A DNA stretch of 64,000 bases from the NCBI GenBank assembly GCA_029851415.1, contig CM056744.1, forward strand, positions 64,226,172-64,290,171, given 5' to 3'. The stretch is from Eretmocerus hayati (lineage: Eukaryota; Arthropoda; Insecta; Hymenoptera; Aphelinidae). The first letter of the stretch is position 1. The number at the start of each line of letters is the position of its first letter. The translations under genes were made by a program, and so were the position numbers. Positions 43,151 to 55,174 of the stretch are shown here, one piece after another. The notes under the pieces are model-generated. The model was not told the DNA's origin, did not search any database, and saw only the letters and a list, made by a program, of their open reading frames with translations.

Positions 43151-44953
43151 GATATAAGACATCAGACGTAATCAATATGAGTAAACATCATTTGGAACGG
43201 AAGCCGAGCGTATTGATATACAGGAACGGTTGCATGAGCGAACGCAAATTTTCTCCTCCACCCCCCCCCCCGCCTCTCATCCGCTTTCGGCAAGACTTCG
43301 GCAGAACAGTGGTAGGTAATGGACAACACCCATGCTAGTCGATCGGAATTTCTTTCGAAATGTCTCGACGTGCATGTCTGAGCATCCGAAAAATTTACAA
43401 CAACAGACGACGATGGTGGCGACGATCCTAACCCTATGACCCACAAGGCTTCGTGACGGTGGCACCCGAGTTTGCAAAAAAATTATGGGAAATGTACTAT
43501 CTGATTAGTATACTATCTAATAGTATTCTATTCAAACAAGGGCTGTCAAGTAAATATGATGATTGGTGAAATCTCAGAAATTTTCTTAAACAGCGCGTAT
43601 GAGCTGCCAGCTCCCAGAGGAGTCTTTGGATTTGGGAATTTGGGGTTCACACAGACCTGAGTGCTTTGGGAACCAACAGTGAGGATAGGATATGGGATCA
43701 GTATTGGACACATTTCTATTATTTCAGCATTAATGCAGTTACGCGAATTTGCATTCCACTGCACCATCTCCGTTCGATCGTTGCATTAGTAACGGCACAA
43801 CACTTGGTGATGGGGAGGGTCTCTCTACCCTCCCTAGGCGAGAGGATTGAAGTCCACAGGCCAATAACGCAAAGAAGAAGGAGAGCAGAGACAGTGAAAG
43901 CGACCGGCCAATCTGCGAGCGCCCTCCGGGTTAGCCATGTTGGATTCCGGTGGCTGCGCGAGGAAGTGAGCTAAGTCTGAGCGCCGGAGTGAGCAGACCT
44001 TCTTCATATGATTGTGGTCTCAGTGAAACCACCTGACTGGACCTTGTATGATTTCGTGCTCCGCGGCAACTAACGAGCTTTTCTATCGAGCACCTCATAC
44101 AATAATGATCATTTTGGGGACATAAGAGAACTTACTCCACGGTAGCAGAAGTCTCGTACGGATAGTAACACCACGATTGCTGCAAAAAAAAATCGCCCGA
44201 GTTTTCTTAGCACCCAAAAACTCCCCAATCTCTTTTTGAAAGAACTCAGGTGTGTACAAATTATGAAAAACTTGGTTTCCGATTGCGCTCAACGTGATCA
44301 GTTAGTCTGTATCGTTCCTTCAGTCTTTTAGTAACTTTGGTGTTACAGTTTCTCACAAGCCATATACGCAGCACGCCACAAAGACACAGGTCCGACAGTG
44401 TCACAGGTGGCCGCCGCAATGTGCTACTGTGCTACTCGCATCCACTCACATCGTTATGCCTTCGTCAATTGCAGACAGATTACGTGACTCTCATTACCTC
44501 AATTGAAAGTTCTGAGGGATACTAAAGTATCGGATGATCGAAGAATCCGTGAACTCCTGAGTGTAAAATCGATTCGAGGCATCGGAGCAAGGCATCAGTT
44601 GTCAGAGTTCGCTGCGATGCGACGATAGCTTAGAAAACTATCAGTATAATAGGATTATACGATATTTCTTAGAAACGATTTTTGCTGATTTGCTTTGGAT
44701 AGGTAAGTACAGTCACTACCAAAACTCCATCGAAAAATGGAATTGTGTTCTGCGGGTCTCTATCTGCTTCAACGTTGACATCAAGGCCTCCATATTGTTT
44801 TGAATTTTAGAGTTTGCTGTCTCATTTGCTCTCACGTGCTATAGTGTACATTACTTATTCTTCGATGTCAACAGCAGAACGAGACTGACAATGTCGCAGC
44901 TCCAGCTATGCGTACTGTAAACATTCTCACAAATCTCGAGCAAGGTAGATATA
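43151..44953. other. No recognised gene
   Basis: Mixed-composition intergenic DNA. A C-run lies at 43261-43271, and a GGAGGGTCTCTCTACCCTCCCT hairpin at 43817-43838. No coding similarity to Polinton capsid genes is seen. Confidence 0.45.
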
Positions 44954-45793
44954 CAGTCATCCCTCGTTAACACGAACACCTTTAACACGAATTCTCTCAT
45001 TAACACGAACGAAATTCTTGTCCCGTTGAGAATGCATTGGCTCTTATGGACGTTTTTCGAGTTAACACGAATTTTCGTTAACACGAATTTCGAACGATTT
45101 TCCGGTCCCGTCTGACTCAAGATCTTGGTTTATACGAATTCAAATTTGTAAACAGAGTCAATGTCCGCGAGGAACAGCTTAGTACATCGTGATGAGTGAG
45201 CCGCGCAAGCAGTCGTGTATTGATTTGAGCACCAAACTTCAGATACTGGATGAAGTCGATAGGTCTGTTGAGAAAAAGAGCGAAATATCTGATAATTTTG
45301 GAATTCCAAGATCTACATTATCAACGATCATATCACAGAAAGATGAGATTCGGAACGCCGCAGCATCAGGAATTGAGTTGCCAAGAGTAAAATGCTTGTG
45401 TGGTGCGAAAAATGATGAATTGGAAGAGGAATTATTTGAATGGTTCTGCAGAGGGCGGGAAAAAAAAACATTCCAGTGACTGGCGGGTTAGTTCGAGAGA
45501 AAGCTTTAGAGATTGCCAAAGATTTAGGCATCGAGAATTTTGAAGCTTCGAGTGGTTGGCTGGAGAATTCTCAAAATCATAAACATATTTTATCCCAAAT
45601 TATCGGCGGTGAATTTCCGAGAGCGGACGAAAGAGACGCGAACAACTGGAGGAAAGATTTTTCAGAAACGAGGAAGAAATCTGCTCCTCGAGATACTCTG
45701 AATATCGATGAAGGTGGGATACATTACGATCTTCTCCCCAACAGTACACTCAATCTAAGAGGAAACAAGTGCCACGGTGGTGCCAAAATATGA
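44954..45793 (+). pseudogene. Broken pogo/Tigger-like transposon: 5' end and N-terminal transposase
   Basis: The left inverted-repeat end CAGTCATCCCTCGTTAACAC at 44954 follows a TA dinucleotide, as expected for pogo elements. The ORF from 45189 encodes a psq/CENP-B-type helix-turn-helix (CIDLSTKLQILDEVDRSV, ISDNFGIPRSTLSTI), then shifts frame near 45465 in a run of A. The next frame holds the CENPB DNA-binding-like part (VREKALEIAKDLGI, FEASSGWLENSQ) and the first catalytic Asp region (NIDEGGIHYDLLPNSTLNLRG). It stops at 45793. The rest of the DDE core and the right inverted repeat are missing. Internal direct repeats of GTTAACACGAA lie at the 5' end. Confidence 0.85.
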
Positions 45794-45825
45794 TAATAAT
45801 AAAAGTTACAAGGGGATTCCGGAGT

Positions 45826-45965
45826 CTCCGGGTCCTGAAATCTCACCAAAAATTTTTCACAGTTTCGTACCAGCTAGAATATTAAGAACCCAAAGCAACT
45901 CTGTCAAATGGGCCACCCGTTCAGAGCTACAGCCCATGACATTGGCATTGCCCATATGAGAGGTT
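45826..45965 (+). repeat. Dispersed repeat copy related to 62383-62525
   Basis: Shares CCGGGTC, ACCAAAA/CCCAAAA before TTTTTCACAGTTT, CTAGAATAT, and TCCGTCAAATGGGCC or TCTGTCAAATGGGCC with 62395-62525. It directly follows the truncated Tigger. Confidence 0.6.
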
Positions 45966-46355
45966 CTACAGAACTTTTGACATTTGGGTTACTGCAGAAT
46001 GAAATTTTTTTTTTCATCGCACGCGTCTGGAATCAATTTGAGTGGTAACTAGAACCTCAAAAAGGAGTGGAAAAGTGCGTGCCCACTAATCTGGGGGAAT
46101 GTTATTTCTGTACCAACCAAAAACGTTCACAGACGTCCAAAGGACTTTTAGATACTCTCAGTCGAATGTAAACCCACCGGATCATTCGCGCACTGCTAGA
46201 TGTGGTTATCGGTCAGATTTTTGAGTAATTCTGACTGAAAAGCAACGATTTTTCTGCCTCGCCAGCTCGTTATTACACCACGAGGGGTATTTAAGGAAAA
46301 TGGCTCTGGAAACTAGAATCATTTCAACGCGTCTTTATATGATTCGGGATCGTGG

Positions 46356-46357
<2 letters not shown>

Positions 46358-46407
<50 letters not shown>
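46358..46407. repeat. (TA)n microsatellite
   Basis: About 50 bases of TA with one TT step near 46399. Confidence 0.95.
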
Positions 46408-46408
<1 letters not shown>

Positions 46409-47149
46409 CTTCTTGCTGGTCTTCTTTGGATATTTCATATCAATGCTTTCTGGAGGAATGTTGAATTTATCAATTTCAGGAGAGCTGAGTTACGGCTTCT
46501 GAATGAATCGATCAATCGATTTGAATCCAAGAAGTTTTGAAGTAAAAGATCTAATTATTGCTGGCCTTCCGGAAAAGAATGAGATAGAGTTTTCCAACAC
46601 GAGTTTAGATTTATTCAGATCAAATGATAAAAACTTGAACTAAATGGAAAGTAATATCTAAGTACAATTTGGATGAGACTTAATCTAAGTGCACTTACAA
46701 GTGTACTTGAAGATATGATGATTCTCCATGGCTAGAACATATAAGCGGGGCGAATTCGTCGCTGGCACTCATGCAGCGGAGGCTGGTAACGTACGCCTAC
46801 TTTTTGACGGGATCAAATCAAGGCTACGAGCAGTGTTCCTATCTCGTCCAGGTAAAACTTTTTGGCGGAGAGCGTGCGCAGTTGCGCGAGTCGCTCATTG
46901 GCTCTCTATAAGCGCGCTGTTCAAAGGCCGCGCTAGCGTGCGTCGCCTATACGGATAGGCTCGCCGACTTTTAACTGTGATTTCTAGGACTTAAAAAACG
47001 TTATAAAAATAATGCAAAACATCATTATCGATGTATTTTTTCACGCAGATCACGAATTCGTCGACTATTTTTGTGTACGGATCGATGTACGCCCGCAGAT
47101 TGCGAATTCTGGGGAAGAATACATTATAAATTAATTTTATGAAGAAATT

Positions 47150-47650
47150 GATGAATACTGCAGCTGAATATTACGGTACATTTGATCATGCGTCTAATTC
47201 TTCAAGGTAGAATTTGCAGAATTTTTTTTTTTTTACAAAAATTCATCATCAACAAGAATCATCCAAAATGTTATATTGCGAGCCTCCAAATAATAAATTC
47301 TCATTCATCATCCTCGAAAATTGAGGAATGTATAAAGCAATGAATTTGGATAGTGATAAACCCATAACAACAATGCTGAAACACAAGCCCCCTCAGGGGC
47401 CCGACGAACATGTGCAACTTTTAGTCGACGATTGGTAACCAGCTCAGTGGTCGAGTGGTACGCGCTCCGCCTGCGACGCAGGAGGTCAGGGTTCAAATCC
47501 CGTCGTGGATATTTTTTTTCTCACCTTAATTTTTTTTCCTTGCATGTTTCAAATCACTTTCAATTTTTCTACCTCTTTTTCAATAACGTTTCTCATTGTT
47601 AATAAAAAATTTTAACAAAAGTTGAAAATTTATAATTTTTATGATAAAAT
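47150..47650 (+). repeat. Arm repeat unit A with tRNA-like sequence (47434-47510)
   Basis: Shares with unit B (48180-48670) the order CTCGARAATTGA, a GC hairpin (CAAGCCCCCTCAGGGGCCC), GAACATGTG, a tRNA-like stretch, a T-run and GCATGTTTCAAATC. The tRNA-like part has A-box-like GTGGTCGAGTGGTACGCGC and B-box GGGTTCAAATCCC, and a CTGCGAC anticodon loop. The acceptor stem does not pair, so it is not a working tRNA gene. It resembles tRNA-Gly/Asp and may give Pol III promoter activity (inference). Confidence 0.65.
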
Positions 47651-47766
47651 TAATATTTATTACAGATAAATATTGTTATACAAGTTGAACCTTTGGTCTC
47701 GTCGATCTTGAAGGACGGTGGGGAACTAAATAAATTCCCAAAATTTCATGATGGAAATTTTATTGC

Positions 47767-47802
47767 GACGTTTCGTCCACTAGGTTTTGTGGACCTCATC
47801 AG
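47767..47802 (-). ncRNA. Hammerhead-ribozyme-like motif (minus strand)
   Basis: Minus-strand mirror of 48012-48047: CTGATGAG, stem II GTCCAC-loop-GTGGAC, GAAACGTC. See the plus-strand entry for pairing details. Confidence 0.6.
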
Positions 47803-48011
47803 GCTTCAGGTTTGTTATTCTTTAGATCGTCATGATATTTTGGACGATCTTGTAATAGAGCACAGACATAACGTCTGGCTCCTGTCAATACAAGTAAACA
47901 GAGTGACTCACTCTGTTTACTTGTATTGACAGGAGCCAGACGTTATGTCTGTGCTCTATTACAAGATCGTCCAAAATATCATGACGATCTAAAGAATAAC
48001 AAACCTGAAGC

Positions 48012-48047
48012 CTGATGAGGTCCACAAAACCTAGTGGACGAAACGTC
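48012..48047 (+). ncRNA. Hammerhead-ribozyme-like motif (plus strand)
   Basis: Core CTGATGAG (48012-48019), stem II GTCCAC/GTGGAC (48020-48025 with 48034-48039) around loop AAAACCTA, then GAAAC and GTC at 48040-48047. These are the invariant hammerhead core segments in order, with the GTC expected at the cleavage site. Stem III would be minimal (ACGT), as in Penelope-type motifs thought to act as dimers. Stem I pairing is weak by eye. Activity is untested. Confidence 0.6.
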
Positions 48048-48190
48048 GCAATAAAATTTCCATCATGAAATTTTGGGAATTTATTTAGTTCCCCACCGTC
48101 CTTCAAGATCGACGAGACCAAAGGTTCAACTTGTATATTAACCATCAAGGACGAAAAAATCTACCAAAATCACTTATGATAAATATTGTT

Positions 48191-48670
48191 GTAAGTTCTA
48201 CTAGGCGTTTCAAACCCCCATGCATGGAGTGATTGTTGGAATTTTTTCCATTTCCCAAATGCAAATCTGAAAAAAATTTATCTTGAAAATTTCATTGTAT
48301 GCTTCCCAACAGTGAATTTCGGCTTACCGTCCTCGAGAATTGACGATGGTATAAATGCGATAAAGTGGGATGCAGTACTTACTGGTGGTATGGTGATAAG
48401 CCCGTAATAAAGATATTTAAACCCAAGCCCCCGCAGGGGGCCCGAGAACATGTGTAACGTTTAGTCTATCACTTGTAACTAGCTAAGTGGTCGAGTGGTA
48501 CGCGCTCCGACTGTGACGCGGGAGGCTGGGGTTCGAATCCCGTAAGGGACCTTTTTTTCTCATCTGAATTTCTTTCCCTTTGCATGTTTCAAATCTTTTT
48601 CAGATTTTTTTACTCTTTTTTCATAACGTTTATCAATATTAATAAAAATGTTAACAAAAGAAGAGAGTTT
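48191..48670 (+). repeat. Arm repeat unit B with tRNA-like sequence (48474-48550)
   Basis: Diverged tandem copy of unit A. Its tRNA-like stretch reads GTGGTCGAGTGGTACGCGC, CTGTGAC anticodon loop, GGGTTCGAATCCC. A strong hairpin AAGCCCCCGCAGGGGGCCC lies 40 bases before it. The inverted equivalents are at 53265-53640 (unit B) and 53640-54160 (unit A). Confidence 0.65.
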
Positions 48671-51600
48671 CTAATTTCAATTACAAGATTGATCCGTATT
48701 TTTGAAAAATGAAGACTGATTACTCTCACTCTGAACACAATTGGGGCAGTGCTTGAAAAAACATACCGATATGCATCAAAAGTTACAGATTGTAAATTGT
48801 CGAATTTTAATGTTACTAATAGACTTGATACATCACTGACCTCCAAGTATTTTTAATGAGACATTGTTCGAATTTTCGAAGCCATTGTACAAAAGGAAAT
48901 TTTCGTTTTGAAGGTCACATATTTTCCCTGATCATAAATTTGAATAATAATTCCAATTATACCGTACCTTCCCCGTATAATAGCTGTTTTCAAGGGTTGT
49001 CGAGGACCCCCGCGTAGAGTATATGCTGTGAGGCGTTTGTTTGGGAAAAGCTTGGCATTTCGTTCTCCCAAACCTAAGTATGCCGATCTCAGGAATGGGA
49101 ACTCGTTGACCTTCCCGCAATTTTTTTTTACGTTTGTTATGTTAAAATATGAGAAAATACGTAGTTTTCAACGACCCCGGATCATTTCTGCGTTCTCCAG
49201 AAAATATAAAGCGAGTTTTCCATTTTTCGTGTTTGCACGGCTAAGAAATCACCGAGGAAATCACGTTCACTAAAACCGGTGCCAATTCATTTTTATTCGA
49301 CCAATCTTGACGTACCTTAGCGCATTCGATTCCTTGTCTCAATACCTTCAAAATCCGCTCTTCAGGGTTGCAGAACTCTGATTTGGAGCGATTTTATGCA
49401 CAAAACACGAAGATGGTTTCAGAATCAAGAAGGCCGACATCGGAGTGTACCCAACATGCCCCCATATGGTTATCTCGGAAAGGCGTGCAGTATCGCTTTT
49501 TTACCACTCAGAACGTGTTTATCACGTCGAAATAGGTCGGAAACGATGTCTTGGGCCAGCTAAAAGCTACAAATGCCGCTGCACGGCGATAAAAACGGAT
49601 CAAAGCGATTTTATGCACTTTATCGCCGGTTTACATTGTTTCAAATGATGGGGGCAAGTTGGGTACACACTCTTGTAAACTCTCAAAAATCACCTTTTGG
49701 GAGAATTAAAACAGTTTGGCCCCAGTTGGTCCGAATTGGATGTACTTTAACTCGTTTTGAAGGTCTTGAGACAAGCTTTGGAACGAGTTAAAGCACGTTG
49801 GAAAATATTGCGATGGGCCAAAATTATTGAGAAAACGGCTTAATGGGGGCAAGTTGGGTACACTTCTACCCACCACCATGCGAGTGAATCAATTAAAATC
49901 GTTCCGAAGTCTGGTTCTGAGCTGTTTGAAACATTTCAAGACCTCATAGACCATTACTCGACTCAAGATGAGTTGGAAAGAAGCTGTCATACAGAATTGA
50001 ACCAAAGTTACCCTGCCGTAATATAATGCTTCTTACGTAGAGTTGGGTAACTTTGTAACACTTTTTTATGGGTTTTTTCCGGGTTTTCATTCGTTGAAAT
50101 TCCAAATGCTGCAAATACCCCAATGTAACGATGGTTTCTTCAATATGGTGATATAAGTTGTCGAAATGTAGCATTATTCACCCGTAATTCGTCCCGGAAC
50201 AGTTCTTGCCAGGTATAGACTAAATGGACCACTCGCGTATCGCTGCTGAGTTAGCTAATTTTGAAAGAAGCTTCAATAAACGACTGCAATCATCCACGCG
50301 GGATCGCCGAACGCAGCTCGGGAAGTCATTTTTCAGGGGTGTACCAAAGTGTACCACCCACTGTGCCAAAGTTACCCAATTTTATGATATTTAAAATACG
50401 CTGCTAAAAGAGATTAGCAGAATGCTTTCTCAAATCAAATTTATGAAATCAACACTTCATCTATCGATTATCTGAAATTCGAAATATTATAATTTTTCAT
50501 TATATAATGAAAATAATTTCATACGTTTATTCAAATTTTATTATAAAATCCATTCACATATACTCCTCTATTGTATCCTCAAATAATATCAAATATGAAT
50601 ATATTAATTACCCTAAAATAATACCCAAAAAAAATTTTTTGAAAAAAAATTTTTTGAAAAAAAATTCGAGGAAAAACGGAATAATATGGCTTCATAGGTA
50701 ACCCGAGAACTCAAGAACGCTTTGATAGATTATTCGTAAACTCTGTGGGTGGATACAAAGACTTTTACGCTAAGGCCAGTGAATTTTGAGCATTATTTGA
50801 TGAGTATTTTTTGACTTATAAACTATAACAAATTTCCAATTTTTATTGAAAAAGCATATTTAAAAAATGATTTGGAATTCCTAGTCCTACTTGAAAAAAT
50901 TTTTCAGAGACGTAATTCTGATGTTTTTTGAAGTGCTAAATTGATTGGTTAACACGTACGGAATTTTGTTAAAATGTAATGATCATGGTCTTAGAGATCA
51001 GTGTAAAAAGCAGTAAAGGGAAGCTAGAATAAAGTGGGAAGAAATCAAAATTGTGTATTAACCAATCGATTCAGCACCTCGAAAAACCTTTATATTGAAG
51101 AACTCATATTTTTCAAAGGAGGAGGAAAATTTATAGATAGTTATTGAGATATGGGAAAATGAGAAATTTTCAGAAAAAATTTTCTAATTCGGGGGATAAT
51201 GGTCAGGGGGTGCTCAAATTGTAGCGTTCCTATCTACAGATGACAACGAACATGTGTGCAAAATTTGGCGAGGATTGGTGAAAACAGTGAGGAGTTTTGC
51301 TGCGACATAGAAAGAAAAATACATATACACACACAGACACGGTCAGAGGGCCCGGAAGATGGGGTGATAGTAATTTTCCAAGGCGTTATCAAGGAAAACT
51401 GTTACCTACAATCGATAGATCTCGGGAAAACGAAGAGGACAGTACAATTTTCATGTATCCAAGAGCTTTCTTGGGGGAGAAAAAAATTTTTTTTAAAAAA
51501 ATTCGAGAAAAAATCTACTACCATCAAACGAAAGCTTTCTCTTTTGAGAAAGCAAAACCAAACTCACTATCATTTCGGAGAGGTACGCCTACTCGCAAGG

Positions 51601-53264
51601 ATGCGCATTTTCTCCGTGAGTGACACTCCTTCCATCTTGAGTCTCGCAATGGTGATTTTTTGGGTAAACAGTGCAGGCAGACACCCATATCACTCTTCCG
51701 TAACAAAGTCAAAAAGTGGCATTTGATAGCCATCATAGTAGAGAACAATCGTACATGAAATCATTTGCAACTCGTTTGAATTTATTCTTGATTGTAAAAC
51801 AAAACTTTTTGAGAAATATGATCTCAAAAAGTGACAAGCACTTTCGACTATTTACATTCAGAATACTCTATAGTCTCATACGAGGTCTAATAAAAGTCTC
51901 ATGATGGTGAAAAAAAATTCACGACTACAGTACTTTTTACAGAACGTACTAGTAGATTATGTGCCTGAGTTGCGGAAAGGCGGGGATTTCTCGATAAGGG
52001 TTCAAAACCGCTGAAAACGCACTTTCCAGCACGAGGCAACTATAAATGACTTTTCGTCCCTTGGCACACACAGAGGAGAACTCATCTCCGTGCCGCAAAA
52101 CAGCCGAACCTCGCATCGGGCGCACATCAAGCGTCATTCAGATCTAGTACACTGCACTCGAAAAATTGAGGATAAATTAATACCAATAATTGTATCGAAA
52201 TGCTTCAAAGGTAAGAGGAAAATATAGTAGTACGGGCTCAATTTTTCATTTTTTTGGTGAAATTCGAAATAGGTCGGAAACGATGTCTTGGGCCAGCTCA
52301 AAGTTACAAATGTCTCTGCACGGTGATCAAAATGGATCAAAGCGATTTTATTCACTTCATCGCCGATTTACATTGTTTTAAATGATGGGGGCAAGTTGGG
52401 TACACACATTTGTAAACTCTCATCAAAAATCATCTTTTGGGAAAATTCAAACAGTTCGGCTCCACTCCATTCAAATTGGACGTATCTTAGCTCATTTTAA
52501 AGGTCTTGAGACAAGCTTCAAAATGAGTTAAAGTACGTTGGAAAATATTGAGATTAGCCAGAATTATTAAAAAAATGGCTTAATGGGGGCAAGTTGGGTA
52601 CACTATTATAATAATAATACTTCCAAGTACACTGTGGATGCTACCGTCGAGGTGATCAATATAGTGAGTTCGCCAAGATTTTAGTCTTGAAATACAGTAT
52701 TGAACGATAATATTTATACATATGAGTACCTCCGTGGAAACTTTGAAATAACGTGTGCCAGCTTATACAAACCCTTAAAACGCTTGAAGGAACAATTACA
52801 AAAGTCATTTTTGATGTATTTTTTGTTCTCTTTTCGTTGCAATCATTAGTTCGCTGGTACAGGGTGACCCAATAAAAAAATAGCGTCGAAAGAAAGGTCA
52901 AAATATCAGGTCCGTGCCGCGTGGTTTTCCATTATTTCGACCTTTGTGAGTGTGAAGCGCCGCAGTAGAATTCGTTCGAGATTCGGGCGAGCTAATACAT
53001 CAAATATCATGGTATTAAGCACCAAATCCCATTGCTATGAGAGCCCAAAGACCACTTTTTGTGTGTGCACTGAGGACATATATTTTGTGGCGCAATTTTA
53101 CTAAAAATTATACTCGCTCAGTTTTCCTTGATAAAAGTGAATTTGTCTCGTTCCAGGCTTTTCCGCACCAGTTTATTCTTAAAGTAAATCGTCAGGCGCA
53201 ACTTTTCCATGCCTCAAAGTATCGCAAAAAATTCATTTTCCCACTTTGCAGAAAAAAAATTCCC
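48671..53264. other. Core of the hAT-like foldback, repeats but no recognised gene
   Basis: Contains the duplicated GGGGGCAAGTTGGGTACAC segments (49507-49870, 52262-52605), their inverse near 49450, a GTGTACCAAAGTGTACC motif near 50340, A-run blocks at 50629-50670, and the dispersed repeat 52800-53250. The ORFs here are short and lack motifs. Confidence 0.6.
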
Positions 53265-53866
53265 ACACGGGGAATCGAACCCCAGCCTCCCGCGTCACAG
53301 TCGGAGCGCGTACCACTCGACCACTTAGCTAGTTACAAGTGATAGACTAAACGTTACACATGTTCTCGGGCCCCCTGCGGGGGCTTGGGTTTAAATATCT
53401 TTATTACGGGCTTATCACCATACCACCAGTAAGTACTGCATCCCACTTTATCGCATTTATACCATCGTCAATTCTCGAGGACGGTAAGCCGAAATTCACT
53501 GTTGGGAAGCATACAATGAAATTTTCAAGATAAATTTTTTTCAGATTTGCATTTGGGAAATGGAAAAAATTCCAACAATCACTCCATGCATGGGGGTTTG
53601 AAACGCCTAGTAGAACTTACAACAATATTTATCTGTAATAAATATTAATTTTATCATAAAAATTATAAATTTTCAACTTTTGTTAAAATTTTTTATTAAC
53701 AATGAGAAACGTTATTGAAAAAGAGGTAGAAAAATTGAAAGTGATTTGAAACATGCAAGGAAAAAAAATTAAGGTGAGAAAAAAAATATCCACGACGGGA
53801 TTTGAACCCTGACCTCCTGCGTCGCAGGCGGAGCGCGTACCACTCGACCACTGAGCTGGTTACCAA
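53265..53866 (-). repeat. Inverted copies of the two tRNA-like units in the right arm
   Basis: tRNA-like stretches on the minus strand at about 53265-53341 (unit B) and 53788-53864 (unit A), matching the left arm. Here the arms stay adjacent with no Penelope insert. The copy at 53265 ends CCCCGTGTGGGAA on the minus strand, a better T-arm than in the left copy. Confidence 0.7.
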
Positions 53867-54472
53867 TCGTCGACTAAAAGTTGCACATGTTCGTCGGGCC
53901 CCTGAGGGGGCTTGTGTTTCAGCATTGTTGTTATGGGTTTATCACTATCCAAATTCATTGCTTTATACATTCCTCAATTTTCGAGGATGATGAATGAGAA
54001 TTTATTATTTGGAGGCTCGCAATATAACATTTTGGATGATTCTTGTTGATGATGAATTTTTGTAAAAAAAAAAAATTCTGCAAATTCTTCCTTGAAGAAT
54101 TAGACGCATGATCAAATGTACCGTAATATTCAGCTGCAGTATTCATCAATTTCTTTATAAAATTAATTTATAATGTATTCTTCCCCAAAATTCGCAATCT
54201 GCGGGCGTACATCGATCCGTACACAAAAATAGTCGACGAATTCGTGATCTGCGTGAAAAAATACATCGATAATGATGTTTTGCATTATTTTTATAACGTT
54301 TTTTAAGTCCTAGAAATCACAGTTAAAAGTCGGCGAGCCTCCGTATAGGCGACGCACGCTAGCGCGGCCTTTGAACAGCGCGCTTATAGAGAGCCAATGA
54401 GCGACTCGCGCAACTGCGCACGCTCTCCGCCAAAAAGTTTTACCTGGACGAGATAGGAACACTGGCTACGAG

Positions 54473-55174
54473 TCCGCACTTCCATATGACTCTATCGTGC
54501 GTTTTCTACGCGCACTTAGGAGAGTTTGAGTGAACTTGGGACACACGCAGCCTACTACTGGCAGAGCTTCGTCACAGACTAAATCGCAGAATGGATTTTG
54601 TTGTTCCAATTCATACGTGCGGACACGAGTTAATTTTGATGATTCGACTGAGAGAATGATTTTGGGAGTGTTCTACAAAAGATTGTAACACATGTAACTC
54701 ATGTGTTTCAATGCTGGGAGAGCTCTTTGTTGGATTTCCCATGGTCTGTTACACATGTTACATGTAACCTGTGCAACATCCAGTCACTGGCTAATGCTTC
54801 GATTCTGCTGATTTACTGACCTGATGATACATTCTCTGCTGATCAAGTCGAAATAATATTTCTCCACGTTGAGAAATATTATCTCAGCTGTTGCGTCGTC
54901 TGGGACACCACGACTCCCCTATTCCGTACCGAGAATGTGACCGGGGTGGCAGAATTCGGGAAAATGTGTATATGAAATATTTTTATGCCATGTTCTCTCG
55001 AAAACATATTTTCCTAGAAATGGTTGATCAGATCTACAATAGGTTTTTGTGAAATAATGGATGGAACTTAGACGTTTGTTCATTTTGGGAAAATTCGGAT
55101 TTGTGAATATCATAAAATATCATTTCCAGTGTATGTGTGAGGTTGTGTACATGTGTGTGTGCGTGTGTGTGTAT
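54473..55174. other. No recognised gene
   Basis: Right flank of the hAT-like element. ACACATGTAACTCATGTG and TGTTACATGTAAC repeats at 54690-54770, and a GT-rich run at 55140-55175. Confidence 0.45.

Larger units (their letters stand above)
47678..48177. mobile_element. 500 bp Penelope-like fragment: perfect 229 bp inverted repeat with hammerhead motifs
   Basis: Inserted in the left hAT-like arm, flanked by 13 bp duplications GATAAATATTGTT (47665-47677 and 48178-48190). The right arm has the single uninterrupted target. 47678-47906 and 47908-48136 are exact inverse copies around one base (47907). A 41-base tail follows, AT-rich, ending CACTTAT. Each copy contains a hammerhead-like core, found in the terminal repeats of Penelope-like elements (established). 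No reverse transcriptase is present, so this is an LTR-only remnant. The insertion is younger than the arm duplication. Confidence 0.7.
46831..54464. mobile_element. 7.6 kb hAT-like foldback element without transposase
   Basis: Ends are inverted repeats, left CAGTGTTCCTATCTCGTCC and right GGACGAGATAGGAACACTG, with a perfect 8 bp duplication GCTACGAG (46823-46830 and 54465-54472). CAGNG ends with 8 bp duplications are the hAT signature. The arms span 46831-48545 (left, including a 500 bp insertion) and 53265-54464 (right, 1200 bp). The inner 48.6-53.2 kb holds repeats but no transposase, so it is non-autonomous. Within the core, a segment of about 340 bp at 49507-49870 recurs at 52262-52605 (GATGGGGGCAAGTTGGGTAC and GGCTTAATGGGGGCAAGTTGG). 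Confidence 0.85.

Noticed and set aside
43801..43980. Plus-strand ORF at 43666-43974 as a gene
   Set aside because: No motif, no splice or promoter context, and unremarkable composition. Left as intergenic.
47434..47510. Functional tRNA gene in the hAT-like arm
   Set aside because: A and B boxes are good, but the acceptor stem does not pair and the anticodon stem has mismatches. Kept only as tRNA-like.
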